Shown: positions 50,860 through 60,878, counted from the first letter of the stretch. The stretch: 64,000 bases of DNA from Pseudooceanicola sediminis (GCF_003575965.1 NZ_QWJJ01000006.1:186001-250000); one strand, 5' to 3'. Notes: a model not told the origin generated them from the letters alone. Numbers and translations are program-made.

Positions 50860-52572
50860 ATGGCACGGCACCTCATCACCTCGGCCATTCCCTATATCAA
50901 CGGGATCAAACACCTCGGCAATCTGGTCGGCTCGCAATTGCCGGCGGATCTGTATGCGCGCTATCAGCGTGGGCGGGGCAACGAGGTGCTGTTTCTCTGC
51001 GCCACCGATGAACACGGCACCCCGGCTGAGCTGGCCGCGACCAAGGCGGGCAAGCCTGTCGCGGAATACTGCGCCGAAATGCATGATGTGCAGGCGCGTA
51101 TCGCGCAGGGGTTCCGTCTGAGCTTCGATCATTTCGGCCGCTCTTCCTCGGTGCATAACCGTCAACTGACCCAGCATTTTGCGGGGGTTCTGGCCGACCG
51201 CGGGTTGATCCGCGAGGTGTCGGAAACCCAGATGTATTCGCCCGATGACGGCCGTTACCTGCCCGATCGCTATATCGAGGGTACCTGCCCGAACTGCGGT
51301 TTCGACAGCGCGCGCGGCGACCAGTGCGACAATTGCACAAAACAGCTGGACCCCGTCGACCTGATCAACCCGCACTCCACCATCTCCGGCGCGACGAACC
51401 TGGAAATGCGCGAGACAAAGCACCTGTATCTGCGTCAGTCCGAAATGCGTGATGAATTGCAGGCCTGGATCGACTCCAAGACCGACTGGCCCGTGCTCAC
51501 GACCTCGATCGCCAAGAAATGGCTGAACGATGGTGACGGTTTGCAGGACCGCGGGATCACACGCGACCTGGATTGGGGCGTGCCGGTCAAGAGGGGCACG
51601 CAGGACTGGCCCGGGATGGAAGGCAAGGTCTTCTACGTCTGGTTCGACGCCCCCATCGAATACATTGCCTGCGCCCAGGAATGGGTCGATGCGGGCAAGG
51701 GCACCGACTGGCAGCGCTGGTGGCGCACGGATGCCGGCGCGGACGACGTGACCTATACGCAGTTCATGGGCAAGGACAACGTGCCCTTTCACACCCTGTC
51801 GTTCCCTGCCACCATCCTTGGGTCGGGCGAACCCTGGAAACTGGTCGATTACATCAAATCGTTCAACTATCTGAACTATGAGGGTGGCCAGTTCTCGACG
51901 TCCCGCGGGCGGGGCGTGTTCATGGACCAGGCGCTTGAGGTGCTGCCGCCGGATTACTGGCGCTGGTGGCTGCTGAGCCATGCGCCCGAAAGTTCGGATG
52001 CCGAATTTACCTGGGAGAACTTTCAGGCCTCGGTCAACAAGGATCTGGCCGATGTGCTGGGCAACTTCGTCAGCCGCGTCACCAAGTTCTGCCGGTCGAA
52101 ATTTGGCGAAGTTGTGCCCGAAGGCGGCAGTTTCGGTGCACAGGAAGATGCGCTGATCGCGGACCTGACGGCCCGGATCGCCCGCTATCAAGACATGATG
52201 GACGAGATGGAGGTGCGCAAATCAGCGCAGGAGTTGCGCGCGATTTGGGCCGCAGGCAACGAATACCTGCAATCGGCAGCCCCCTGGACCGTGTTCAAGG
52301 AAGACCCAGAGCGTGCGGCGGCCATCGTGCGCCTGTCGTTGAACCTGATCCGGCTGTACGCCATTCTGTCGGCGCCGTTCATCCCCGATGCGGCAGCAAC
52401 GCTGAAAGAGGCGATGAAACTGGACGAAATGCCCTGGCCGGATGACGTGGCAGCGGCCCTTGCCAGTCTTGCCCCCGGCACCGGCTTTGACGTCCCCGAA
52501 AATCTGTTTCGCAAGATCAGCGACGAAGAACGCGAAGATTGGCAAGGCCGTTTCAGCGGCAAGCGGGACTGA
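50860..52572 (+). CDS. metG: Methionine--tRNA ligase
   Basis: This 570-aa enzyme charges tRNA-Met. The start is [21 protein letters not shown] (abridged at the HIGH region, here HLGN). A zinc knuckle, [17 protein letters not shown], lies near 145-161. The KMSKS-equivalent loop is [11 protein letters not shown] near 346, the form used by the MetG1-type enzymes without a C-terminal dimerisation domain. The anticodon-binding helical domain fills 400-570. A frame start at 50773 adds 29 residues of noncoding sequence and is rejected. Confidence 0.96.
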   Translation: MARHLITSAIPYINGIKHLGNLVGSQLPADLYARYQRGRGNEVLFLCATDEHGTPAELAATKAGKPVAEYCAEMHDVQARIAQGFRLSFDHFGRSSSVHNRQLTQHFAGVLADRGLIREVSETQMYSPDDGRYLPDRYIEGTCPNCGFDSARGDQCDNCTKQLDPVDLINPHSTISGATNLEMRETKHLYLRQSEMRDELQAWIDSKTDWPVLTTSIAKKWLNDGDGLQDRGITRDLDWGVPVKRGTQDWPGMEGKVFYVWFDAPIEYIACAQEWVDAGKGTDWQRWWRTDAGADDVTYTQFMGKDNVPFHTLSFPATILGSGEPWKLVDYIKSFNYLNYEGGQFSTSRGRGVFMDQALEVLPPDYWRWWLLSHAPESSDAEFTWENFQASVNKDLADVLGNFVSRVTKFCRSKFGEVVPEGGSFGAQEDALIADLTARIARYQDMMDEMEVRKSAQELRAIWAAGNEYLQSAAPWTVFKEDPERAAAIVRLSLNLIRLYAILSAPFIPDAAATLKEAMKLDEMPWPDDVAAALASLAPGTGFDVPENLFRKISDEEREDWQGRFSGKRD

Positions 52573-52773
52573 GCCGGGACGCAGAGACCTGTTGGACCCG
52601 TCCCTTGGGCCCGAATTTTGGCTGGGCGGGCTCAGCAACGCGGCATCGCAATCTCTTTGCCCCGGGCGCGCCCCTGATTGCAAGATTGCGCCTCCGGTGG
52701 GGACCGATGCGGTCGGGTGCCCCGCCAGCGCCTTGCGACAGCCTATCCGCTCGGGGTGCGCGGCGGGAGTTTC

Positions 52774-55335
52774 CTAGAACTCCTCCCAGCTTTCCGGGAC
52801 GCCAGCGGCGGCACGCGCTGAGGGTTGCCCCGCAACGGCAGCGCGGCGCGACTTTGGTTTTTGCACGTTCGTGCGGCCGCCGGTCTTGCTCTTGCCTGTC
52901 ACCTTTACCTTGAACTTCTCGGCCGCTTCGACGAGCGAGTTTGCCTCGCTGGTCAGGGCATGGCTGGCCGCCGTCGTCTCTTCGAACATCGCAGAATTCT
53001 GCTGCGTGACCTGGTCTAGGTCGTTCATTGCGTTGTTGATTTCGTTCAGCCCAAGGGATTGTTCGCGTGCCGAACTGGCAATTGTCGCCACCCGGGTGGA
53101 AATATCGGCAACCGATGTCACGATATCACCCAGCGCCTCGCCCGTCTTGTCGACCAGATCGACCCCGGATTTCACGTGATTGCCGCTGGCCGAGATCAGT
53201 TGATTGATCTCTCGTGCCGCATCGGACGACCGCTGGGCAAGGGCGCGAACTTCGGTCGCCACGACCGCGAACCCGCGCCCGGCATCGCCAGCCCGCGCGG
53301 CCTCGACCCCGGCATTGAGCGCCAGCAGGTTGGTCTGAAAGGCGATGTCATCAATCACCCCGGTGATCTTGGAAATTTCCTGTGACGAAACCTTGATCGC
53401 ATCCATCGCGGTGATCGCATCGCGCGCGACCTGGCCCCCCATTTCCGCCTTGGCCTGCGCGCCGCCCGCCAGCTTGCTGGCCTCGTCCGCGCCGATGGCG
53501 GCAGATTTCACCGAGGCCGTAAGCTGATCGAGTGCAGCCGCCGTTTCCTCCAGCGTCGCGGCCTGCTTTTCCGTGCGTTTGGCGAGATCATCTGCCGCGT
53601 TGCTGATTTCCCCGGTTTCGCCCCGGATCGACTCTGCGTTTTGAATAACCGCGCACATCGCATCGTGCAGCGATTCCACCGCCTGGTTGAAATTGCTGCG
53701 CAATTGTTCGTATTCGGCACGAAATTCCTGGTGGATCTGGCAGGTCAGATCCCCCTGTGCCATCTGCCGCAAGCCGACTTTCAGCGTATCCACCACCAGT
53801 TGCTGCTGGCGGGAGGTTTCAAGACGATCTTCCTCGGCGGCCCTCATGGCCTTATGTGCCTCGGTGATGTCGGAGCCGATAAAGACCACGCGCTGCATTT
53901 CCCCGTCCCGGCTGAGAATTGGGCTGAGACTGCCTTCGAGAAACAAGTCGGCATTGCCGGCGCCGGGCAGGCGAAACTTTCCGCTGACGGGTTTTCCTTC
54001 CCGCAGGGTGGCGATGGATTGCGCCAGATCCATCGTCGCCTCGTCACCGCGCGACAAGGTTGATGGCGTGTTGCGCCGGCAGAACTCTTCCTCGCTCATC
54101 CCGGCCAGTTCACAAATGCGCGGGTTGCAGCCGACAACGTTCTGATGATTGTCGAAATCAATTCGAACCTGGTGGGTGTCAATGGCAGAGAGAACCGCCT
54201 GATTGAGCTTTTCCTGAGAGATATCTTCCAGTTCCATCACGAAACCGATGACGTCCCCGCCCAGATCCCGGACGGAATCTGCGGCGACACGAATGCTCGC
54301 CTCGCCCCACTTTACCTCGGTGTTCTTGGGCAGGTCGGCGTGAGGCGCGCGAACCAGGTCGACAAAGCTGGCCAGCTCAGGCAATTGCGCCGCGCCCTGT
54401 CCTTCCAGCTTGCCCGCCGAGAAATCGGGCCAGACAGCGCGTATCGCCGGGCCTGCCCCGTCAAGCAGCAGGTCGCAGGCGGGATTGCAGAACACGATCT
54501 TCATGTCTGCGTCCAACAGCATCATCGCCGCGCCCGTACTGTCGATTGCCGCGCTCTTGAACGCATTTTCGCGCTGCGTCGCGCGGGCCGCCTGCAAGCC
54601 GACCCGAAAATCATCAAGCCGCTTGGCAATGCCGCCAATTTCATCGGCACGCCCCGTACACTCGATCGCGATATCGTAGTGACCCCGCCCGACCAGGCCC
54701 ATCTGCGCCGCCACCCTGCCCAGGGGCCGTGAGATGTAGCGGTAGAACAAGGTCGCGCACAGCAGCAGCGACAGAACGAACAGCAGCCCTGCAATGGCTG
54801 TCGCGTAGATGTGTTCGGCCATGGCGGCAGCGATGCGTTTTTCTGATGACCACTGAGTGACAAACGCCCCGACAACCACGGCATCCTTGCCGAACCGCGA
54901 TGGATAGGCCCAGATCCGCAGGTCCGTGTCTATCTGCGGCTGTTCCGTGCTGATCGCGCGCTCGGCCAGCCTTTTCGCAGTCTCGGCATCATAACCCGGG
55001 CGTTTCATGTCATACAGGACGGTGCCGTCCGGCTGGATCGCGGACACGCCCACCAGATCATCGGGGATGCCGCGGGCAAAGCCCGAGACGACATCTTCGA
55101 CCGCTTCGGGGCGCGAAAACTTGAGCGCACCTGACACCTGAGCGCCGACGCCCGATGTTGCCTCTGCCGCACGAATGCCGATCCAGGTTTCGATCAGGTT
55201 CCGTTCCTTGCGCAGGGCAATCAACTCTGATGCGGTGACCACCATCAGGATACACAAGGCCACGATCAGCGTTGCCCGGAACAAGGTGCTCTTGAAAACC
55301 GGGATGGCACGAATTTCGGTGTCAGGCGTGGTCAT
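52774..55335 (-). CDS. Methyl-accepting chemotaxis protein with HAMP and two PAS domains
   Basis: This 853-aa chemoreceptor has TM1 (about 16-36), a periplasmic domain (37-175), TM2 (176-198), HAMP (199-250), PAS 1 (about 262-380), PAS 2 (about 385-505, with NPRICELAGMSEEEFCRRN), a second HAMP-like helical stretch, and a signalling hairpin (about 560-800). The hairpin tip DIAFQTNLLALNAGVEAARAGDAGRGFAVVA (abridged) is the MCP hallmark. The tail ends ESWEEF, a CheR/CheB-docking pentapeptide type. The PAS domains suggest redox or cytosolic sensing. A secreted Cache protein gene lies directly upstream. Confidence 0.94.
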   Translation of the reverse strand: MTTPDTEIRAIPVFKSTLFRATLIVALCILMVVTASELIALRKERNLIETWIGIRAAEATSGVGAQVSGALKFSRPEAVEDVVSGFARGIPDDLVGVSAIQPDGTVLYDMKRPGYDAETAKRLAERAISTEQPQIDTDLRIWAYPSRFGKDAVVVGAFVTQWSSEKRIAAAMAEHIYATAIAGLLFVLSLLLCATLFYRYISRPLGRVAAQMGLVGRGHYDIAIECTGRADEIGGIAKRLDDFRVGLQAARATQRENAFKSAAIDSTGAAMMLLDADMKIVFCNPACDLLLDGAGPAIRAVWPDFSAGKLEGQGAAQLPELASFVDLVRAPHADLPKNTEVKWGEASIRVAADSVRDLGGDVIGFVMELEDISQEKLNQAVLSAIDTHQVRIDFDNHQNVVGCNPRICELAGMSEEEFCRRNTPSTLSRGDEATMDLAQSIATLREGKPVSGKFRLPGAGNADLFLEGSLSPILSRDGEMQRVVFIGSDITEAHKAMRAAEEDRLETSRQQQLVVDTLKVGLRQMAQGDLTCQIHQEFRAEYEQLRSNFNQAVESLHDAMCAVIQNAESIRGETGEISNAADDLAKRTEKQAATLEETAAALDQLTASVKSAAIGADEASKLAGGAQAKAEMGGQVARDAITAMDAIKVSSQEISKITGVIDDIAFQTNLLALNAGVEAARAGDAGRGFAVVATEVRALAQRSSDAAREINQLISASGNHVKSGVDLVDKTGEALGDIVTSVADISTRVATIASSAREQSLGLNEINNAMNDLDQVTQQNSAMFEETTAASHALTSEANSLVEAAEKFKVKVTGKSKTGGRTNVQKPKSRRAAVAGQPSARAAAGVPESWEEF

Positions 55336-55448
55336 GGTGTCATCCTCTACATCGCCCGGCTACGTACGAGCACATGGCCCGGGTCCCGGCTTTCGCGGGC
55401 AGGTCCGACATGGGCCTGCGTGGCGCCGTGGGGCGCCCGCCGCGGGGC

Positions 55449-55475
55449 GCGGGGCGGCGATATGCACCGCCCCGC
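55449..55475 (-). other. Perfect 9-bp hairpin between the Cache and MCP genes
   Basis: GCGGGGCGG (55449-55457) pairs exactly with CCGCCCCGC (55467-55475) across a 9-base loop. It lies 15 bases after the Cache-protein stop and 114 bases before the MCP start. There is no U-run after it on the minus strand, so it may weaken read-through or stabilise the upstream message rather than end transcription. Confidence 0.6.
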
Positions 55476-55489
55476 AGAAAGCGGCGACG

Positions 55490-56059
55490 TCAGTACAGCA
55501 TTTCCGCGTTCAGCCCGACCGTGATCGCCCCGATGACCTCTTGCGTATCGGGGTCCGTCAGGCTGATCGAAATCTGGCCCAGGTAGGCCTGCACCGATTC
55601 ATCGAATTCGACGTCGCCGACATGCACCGCCCCGGTCCCGACGTCATATGTCTCGATGAACTTGGCCTCGTCACCCTGCCAGTAATCGGAGGTCGCGGAA
55701 CTGGCAGCGACATTCATGCCATTGGAATCCATGATGAAAACCTCGGAGATGACGCCGGCGGACTCCTCGACCTGCTGCGACAGGAAGTCGGCCGCGGGCG
55801 ACATCAGGACCTCATCGACCAGGGGATGATGCGACGTGCCGACCTGGGCCCGCCAATCCAGATCCATCTGGTTGATCCTGTCCTGGCTGAGATGACCGAG
55901 GCGAGCGTTTTGCGCACGAACGGCCTCGATCAACGTCGGATCGAACGCCCAGAGCAGAATTTCACTCTCGAGGTAGTCCCGCATGGACGGTTCGTAGTCG
56001 TTGGCCATGACAGGTGCCGCCAGTACGGTCAGCGCCAGCCCTGCGATCATTGCTTTCAT
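55490..56059 (-). CDS. Secreted PDC/Cache-type sensor protein
   Basis: This 189-aa protein's signal peptide is MIAGLALTVLAAPVMA, cleaved before NDYEPSMRD. The rest resembles the periplasmic Cache/PDC domain of chemoreceptors and kinases: RINQMDLDWRAQVGTSHHPLVDEVLMSPAADFL (abridged), EVFIMDSNGMNVAASSATSDYW and EVIGAITVGLNAEML at the end, the typical PDC closing strand. It has no membrane anchor or output domain. It is encoded just before the MCP, so it may bind ligand in the periplasm and present it to that receptor. Confidence 0.85.
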   Translation of the reverse strand: MKAMIAGLALTVLAAPVMANDYEPSMRDYLESEILLWAFDPTLIEAVRAQNARLGHLSQDRINQMDLDWRAQVGTSHHPLVDEVLMSPAADFLSQQVEESAGVISEVFIMDSNGMNVAASSATSDYWQGDEAKFIETYDVGTGAVHVGDVEFDESVQAYLGQISISLTDPDTQEVIGAITVGLNAEMLY

Positions 56060-56666
56060 CGTAAGTTCCCTTCACGAAAAACCAGTTTCGCCGGGAAACA
56101 TGCGCCAAAAGAATTGCCTCGCCCTTAACACTCGCGCATTCGGTGTCGTGTTCATTGCCTAAAATCCGATATGCCGCCCGTTGGCGCGGGGTCACGCAGC
56201 GCCCTGCTTTGGCCGGGATGCGGCGCGGGGTTGGCCGCGTGTGCGGTGGTCGGGATCGTCCCCGCCTTGGCCCCGGTCGGGGCGCGAAGCCTTGGCCCGC
56301 ACCCCCGTTGGCACGCGGAAAGCGCAGGGCGATCCCCCCGAAACGGAACGTCGGTATTTGAACGGTATCTGGGCGGTGTCTGGGCGGTCTTTGGACGGTG
56401 AAGGCTGGCCCTTTGGCAATGCGCCATCGTGGCCGCAGAACGGAGCGCGCGCCCCAAGGTTCGACGAGGTGCCCGCCTGCATATCGGGCGAGATGCCCGC
56501 AGCGCATCTTGCGGCCTGTGGATCATCGGTTCAGACGATGGTGCTGCCCTGCCCTGCACTGGGATGCCGCCCAGCCGACGGGGAGCCTGACGTCTTGCCC
56601 GTGGCGGATCACGGGCGATTGCGCTGTCGGGGATTAAAGCCGTCGGGCGCGCAGGGCGCAGCCCTC
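56060..56666. other. Gene-poor spacer with an 11-bp repeat array
   Basis: About 607 bases lie between the Cache gene and the ferredoxin reductase 3' end with no supported gene. Frames of 70-200 codons are Arg/Pro/Ala-rich noise. The promoter of the Cache gene should be in the first 100 bases. The array at 56352-56406 lies in the middle. Confidence 0.5.
56352..56406 (+). repeat. 11-bp direct-repeat array, copy E
   Basis: Five 11-bp units begin at 56352, 56363, 56374, 56385 and 56396 (CGGTATTTGAA, CGGTATCTGGG, CGGTGTCTGGG, CGGTCTTTGGA, CGGTGAAGGCT). The leader CGAAACGGAACGT matches the one at copy A in form and spacing. This is the longest array with the CGGTATCTG-type core in the window. Confidence 0.8.
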
Positions 56667-57860
56667 TCAGGCATCGGGCGTCGGTGTTCTTGAGCGGGGG
56701 CCAGACGTGGCCGGCAGCAGCGTCCTGCGCGCCTCCATGTGGATAGGGGCAGCGTTGACGGTTTCGACGGCCACGCATTGCCCATTGCGGTATCGCCGCG
56801 CCACGAGGCTGGCGTCGTCGCTGATATCGGACAGGTCCCCCGCCAAGTGTGTGTCGTCACCGGGCGCGCCCAATCCCGCGATCTGAAGGCGCGCGCTGCC
56901 CTGGGTGGACCAGAACCAGGGCACGGTTTGGCCCGGCACCGCCTGCCCCGCCAGAACGGCGGCGACGCGTCGGCCCTGCTCTGCCGCGTTGGCGACGGAT
57001 TCCAGACGGACCGGGCCTGCATGAAAGGGATGCGGCGCAAGCGCGCAATCCCCGATCGAAAAGATACGCGGATCCGACGTGCGATGCAGCGCGTCCGTTT
57101 CGATGCCATTCGATACGGACAGCCCGGCCTGCGCCGCAAGGCCGACGTCGGGCTGTACCCCCGCCGCGATCAGCAGCACGTCAAAGCCGCACCTGTCGCC
57201 GTTGCCGAGGGTCAGCATACCGGGTTCGGCGGCGGCGATGGTTGCCCCGAGCGTGATCCGCGTGCCCCGGTGCCGGTGAAACCGCAGGAACCAATCCGAC
57301 ACCTCGGGCGAGACCGCGCGGCCCATCACCCGCGAACCGGATTCGAACACGGTGACGGTGCAGCGGCTGTCAAACAGCGCCGCGGCGGTTTCCAAGCCGA
57401 TGAACCCCGCCCCGAGGATGGCGACCTGCGTCGCCCCCTCAAGCGCGGTGACAAGCGCGCGGGCATCCGCGGCATTGCGCAGGCCCTGCGCACCGAGCGT
57501 CGCAAGGCCTGCAATCGCCGGGATCCGATTGCGCGCGCCGGTGGCGAGGATCAGGTGCTCGAACCCCAGATCGCCGCCATCCGACAGGATCACGCGACGT
57601 TCGGATCGCAGGATGCGGTCCGCCCGCACACCAAGGCGCAGATCGACCCGCTGCGCCGGGTAGAGCGGCGCGCCACGCAAGGGCATCCAGCCCGAGGCGC
57701 CGCGCGATTTGAGCACCTCCTTTGACAGGGGCGGTCGCTGATACGGCAGATCAGGGTCATCACCGACCAGCGTGATCGCCCCGTCGTAGCCCCGCGACCG
57801 CAGGGCAAAGGCGCATTCGACCCCCGCCTGCCCGGTGCCGATGATGACAGTTCCGCTCAT
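56667..57860 (-). CDS. FAD-dependent ferredoxin/putidaredoxin-type reductase
   Basis: This 397-aa flavoprotein belongs to the BphA4/PdR/rubredoxin-reductase family, passing electrons from NAD(P)H to a [2Fe-2S] ferredoxin. The FAD-binding start is TVIIGTGQAGVECAFALRSRG. DLPYQRPPLSKEVLK is the family signature near residue 40, the NAD site is VAILGAGFIGLETAAAL near 148, and IFSIGDCALAPHPF near 270 closes FAD binding. It starts inside the stop of dctM (ATGA), so it is the last gene of the P450-TRAP set. Read together with the P450, it probably serves that enzyme. Confidence 0.92.
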   Translation of the reverse strand: MSGTVIIGTGQAGVECAFALRSRGYDGAITLVGDDPDLPYQRPPLSKEVLKSRGASGWMPLRGAPLYPAQRVDLRLGVRADRILRSERRVILSDGGDLGFEHLILATGARNRIPAIAGLATLGAQGLRNAADARALVTALEGATQVAILGAGFIGLETAAALFDSRCTVTVFESGSRVMGRAVSPEVSDWFLRFHRHRGTRITLGATIAAAEPGMLTLGNGDRCGFDVLLIAAGVQPDVGLAAQAGLSVSNGIETDALHRTSDPRIFSIGDCALAPHPFHAGPVRLESVANAAEQGRRVAAVLAGQAVPGQTVPWFWSTQGSARLQIAGLGAPGDDTHLAGDLSDISDDASLVARRYRNGQCVAVETVNAAPIHMEARRTLLPATSGPRSRTPTPDA

Positions 57861-59173
57861 TGCATCAGGTCCGGCAGGAACAGCGTGATGCCCGGAAAGG
57901 CGATCAGCAGGGTCATGACCACCACCTCGCACAGAAGGAACCAGCCGACACCGCGAAAGATCGTCCACATCGGGACCTGGTTGCCCACGACGGATTTCAC
58001 CACGAAGACGTTCATGCCCATCGGCGGCGTGATCATCCCGATCTCGATATATTTCACGACGATGATGCCGAACCAGATCAGGTCCAGGTCCAGCGCCTTC
58101 ATCATCGGCAGGAACACCGGCATCGTGATCAGCATGATACCGAGCGGGTCGAGGAACATGCCAAGCACCAGGAACACCACCGAAAGCGCGATCACCACCA
58201 GCAGCGGATCGCCCGCCCAGGCCCCGACCAGATCGACCAGCAGCGCCGAAACCCCCGTCAGCGACAGCAGCCGCGTATACATGACGGCCCCCATCCCGAC
58301 GAAAAAGATCTGCGCGGTGACCGACATCGTTTCCTTCAGCGCCTCGACAAGGCGCCCGGCGGTCATGCGCCGCTGCAAGACAGCGATGGCCAGTGCCAGC
58401 GCGGCGCCGACGGCCCCCGCCTCGGTCGGGGTGACGATGCCGCCGTACAGCCCGCCGATGATCCCCAGGATCAGCAGCGCCAGGGGCCAGGTTTCGCGGA
58501 GCGCGGACAGGCGATCCTGTTTCAGCGTTGCCAGGTCCGTGGCAGCCAGCCTGGGCGCCAGGGCGGGGTTCATCTTGCACCGCAGGATGATCATGACGAC
58601 ATAGGCGGCCCCGGTCAGCAGGCCCGGGATCACCCCCGCGATCAGCAGGCGCGAGATCGAGACCTCGGCAAAGACACCGTAGAGCACAAGCAGGATGGAC
58701 GGCGGGATCAGCGCGGACAGCGTGCCCGCAGACGCGATGACGCCGGTGGCCAGCCCCTTGTCATAGCCCGCGCGCAGCATCTCGGGGATGGCGAGCCGCC
58801 CCATGGCCGCCGCCGAAGCAAGCGAGGAGCCGCAGGCGGCGGCGAACCCGGCGCTGGCCATGTTGGCGGCCACGGCCAGCCCGCCGGGCAAGGCCGAGAA
58901 CCACAGGCGCGCCGCCCTGAAGAGCGCGCTGGAGATGCCGGACTGGTTGGCGATCGCGCCCATCAACAGGAACATCGGGATCGCGGTCAGATCCCAGCTG
59001 GCCGCAAAGGAGAACGGCGTTTCGCGCAGGATCGACAGGGCAATCGGCCAGTTACGCACATAGGCCAGGCCACAGACGGATACCACGCCGAGGGCCACGC
59101 CGATGGGCGTGCGCAGCCCGATCAGCGTCAGCAGGATGGCGAGGGTCACGAGGCCGAAGATCAGGCTGTCCAT
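57857..59173 (-). CDS. dctM: TRAP transporter large permease DctM
   Basis: This 438-aa membrane protein has about twelve helices. DctM-type stretches are LMGAIANQSGISSALFRAA near residue 70, AAACGSSLASAAAMGRLAIPEML near 112 (abridged) and PTEAGAVGAALALA near 250. It carries the sodium- or proton-driven transport step of a C4-dicarboxylate-type TRAP importer. It overlaps the reductase gene by 4 bases and follows dctQ by 1 base. Confidence 0.94.
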   Translation of the reverse strand: MDSLIFGLVTLAILLTLIGLRTPIGVALGVVSVCGLAYVRNWPIALSILRETPFSFAASWDLTAIPMFLLMGAIANQSGISSALFRAARLWFSALPGGLAVAANMASAGFAAACGSSLASAAAMGRLAIPEMLRAGYDKGLATGVIASAGTLSALIPPSILLVLYGVFAEVSISRLLIAGVIPGLLTGAAYVVMIILRCKMNPALAPRLAATDLATLKQDRLSALRETWPLALLILGIIGGLYGGIVTPTEAGAVGAALALAIAVLQRRMTAGRLVEALKETMSVTAQIFFVGMGAVMYTRLLSLTGVSALLVDLVGAWAGDPLLVVIALSVVFLVLGMFLDPLGIMLITMPVFLPMMKALDLDLIWFGIIVVKYIEIGMITPPMGMNVFVVKSVVGNQVPMWTIFRGVGWFLLCEVVVMTLLIAFPGITLFLPDLMQ

Positions 59174-59174
59174 G

Positions 59175-59690
59175 TCAGTCGGCCTCCCCGGCCATCGGGT
59201 TGGTCTTCGGCGTGAAGCGCTGGACCAGTTTCAGGATCAGGACCAGGACCATCGCCACGCCGGCCACCGGCAGCAGCCAGCGGGTCGGCCAGATCGGCAG
59301 GTAGCCCCCGAAGATTTCCCAGACCTCGGCACGGCGGGTCTTGGAGAGGGCCGACAGCCAGGTCTGCCAGACGAAGGCCGACACGTAGGCGATCGAGAGC
59401 AGATCGACGAAGACCTCGCTGATGCGGCGGCTGCGGGGGGACATGGCCGAGACGAAGATGTCGGCGCTGACATGTTCGTCCCACAGGGTGACGCGCGCCA
59501 GCGGCAGGAAGGCGGCGGCGATCATGTAGTAGCTGGCGGTGATTTCGCCCGTGCCCGGCAGCGGGTGGTGAAACACGGTTCTGGCGATCACATCCACCGT
59601 GATGTGCAGCATCATCAGGCCGCCCGCCAGCAGAGCGACATAGAAAAGCGCGTCAGCCACGCGCGACAGGGCTTGGTTCAGGCGATCCAT
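59175..59690 (-). CDS. dctQ: TRAP transporter small permease DctQ
   Basis: This 171-aa membrane protein with four helices includes MMLHITVDVIARTVFHHPLPGTGEI (abridged), the DctQ signature with VIARTVF, and EHVSADIFVSAMSPRSRR. It pairs with DctM. The order dctP-dctQ-dctM is standard. A 78-base gap separates it from dctP. Confidence 0.92.
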   Translation of the reverse strand: MDRLNQALSRVADALFYVALLAGGLMMLHITVDVIARTVFHHPLPGTGEITASYYMIAAAFLPLARVTLWDEHVSADIFVSAMSPRSRRISEVFVDLLSIAYVSAFVWQTWLSALSKTRRAEVWEIFGGYLPIWPTRWLLPVAGVAMVLVLILKLVQRFTPKTNPMAGEAD

Positions 59691-59768
59691 GTCGCTTCCC
59701 CTTTGGTTCGGGATCTGTCGGAGGGGGCCGGGGCGCCTTGCGGGCGCACCGGCGGCGGGCGCGTCAAC

Positions 59769-60878
59769 TCACAGCGCGCCCGGATCTACCTTGGAGAAGA
59801 CTTCGTCCCAGAGCGCGGCGGCGAAGGCATCGACATCGGTGCCGACCTCGGCAGACAGGCTGCGCCATTTTTCGACGTTTGCCAGGTAGGTGTCGATCAG
59901 GGCCGCAGGGTCCGCGACGCCCAGCGTCTTGCCGTTTTCGATCAGGCGCGCGCGGTCCGTTTCCGCGAAGCCATCGACCATGGCGATCAGGTCGGCGCCG
60001 GGTTCGACCAGCTTGACGCCCTGGTCCGCCTGCTGCGCCTCGAAGCTGGACTGGTCGCGCAGGACGTAATTGCCGATCGTATGCTGTGCGGTGATCAGCG
60101 CCGATGCCCGCAGATGCGCAGCCTGCTGATCCGGCGTCATGTCCAGAAACATGTCGCGGTTGATCAGAAAGCCGACGGCGGGGGCCGCGACGCCCAGCGG
60201 CAGGTCGGTCACGTACTTGGCGTATTCGCCGTAGCCGTAGGTCTGAAGCCATTCCCGCGCCGCCATCAGGCAATCGAGACCGCCGCGTTGCAGCAGGCTG
60301 ACGCCTTCGGGCAGGGTCACCGACATCGGGGTCGCGCCGCCAAGCGCCGCCATTTCACCGTAGCCGCCCGTTGCCCGCACCCGCATACCGGCCAGGTCCT
60401 GCATCGTCGCGACGGGCCTGGTGCACATCAGGCGATAGGAGGCAGAGGCGAAACCGCCCAGCGGCAGGGCCTGGTTGTCCTTCGCCTCGTCCAGGCAGGA
60501 GGGGCAATCGAGAAAGATGGTCTGCGCCGCCGCACCGGCAACGGCAACCGGGTCATCGCCAGGCACCACGATGGAATAAAGCAGCGTCAGCGACGGCATC
60601 GCCTCGGGCGTGTAGACCGGAATGATCAGGCCGCCCTGCATCAGGTTGTCGCCCACCGCGGCAAGAGAGCCGCGCGCATCCGACAACTGGCCGCCGGCGA
60701 TCAGTTCCCACTGGATCGCACCATCCGTGTCGGCGTCGATCTGTGCAAAGGCCGCCGGCAGCGTGTCGGTATTGAGGTAATCCGATGCCGGGGGCCAGGA
60801 TCCGTAGATCGGGGTTTCGGCAAGGGCGGCACCGGTGCCCAGCACCGTGATCAACGCCGCTGAAAGTGTCTTTCTCAT
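59769..60878 (-). CDS. dctP: TRAP transporter substrate-binding protein DctP
   Basis: This 369-aa periplasmic receptor has a signal peptide at residues 1-20 (LSAALITVLGTGAALA) and a mature start ETPIYGSWPPASDYL. The conserved Arg stretch for carboxylate binding is in LAGMRVRATGGYGEM near 185 (DLAGMRVR), and the domain closes with TLPEGVSLLQRGGLDCLMA. Such receptors bind organic acids through this Arg. The adjacent CYP199-like P450 suggests an aromatic or other carboxylic acid as ligand. Confidence 0.92.
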   Translation of the reverse strand: MRKTLSAALITVLGTGAALAETPIYGSWPPASDYLNTDTLPAAFAQIDADTDGAIQWELIAGGQLSDARGSLAAVGDNLMQGGLIIPVYTPEAMPSLTLLYSIVVPGDDPVAVAGAAAQTIFLDCPSCLDEAKDNQALPLGGFASASYRLMCTRPVATMQDLAGMRVRATGGYGEMAALGGATPMSVTLPEGVSLLQRGGLDCLMAAREWLQTYGYGEYAKYVTDLPLGVAAPAVGFLINRDMFLDMTPDQQAAHLRASALITAQHTIGNYVLRDQSSFEAQQADQGVKLVEPGADLIAMVDGFAETDRARLIENGKTLGVADPAALIDTYLANVEKWRSLSAEVGTDVDAFAAALWDEVFSKVDPGAL

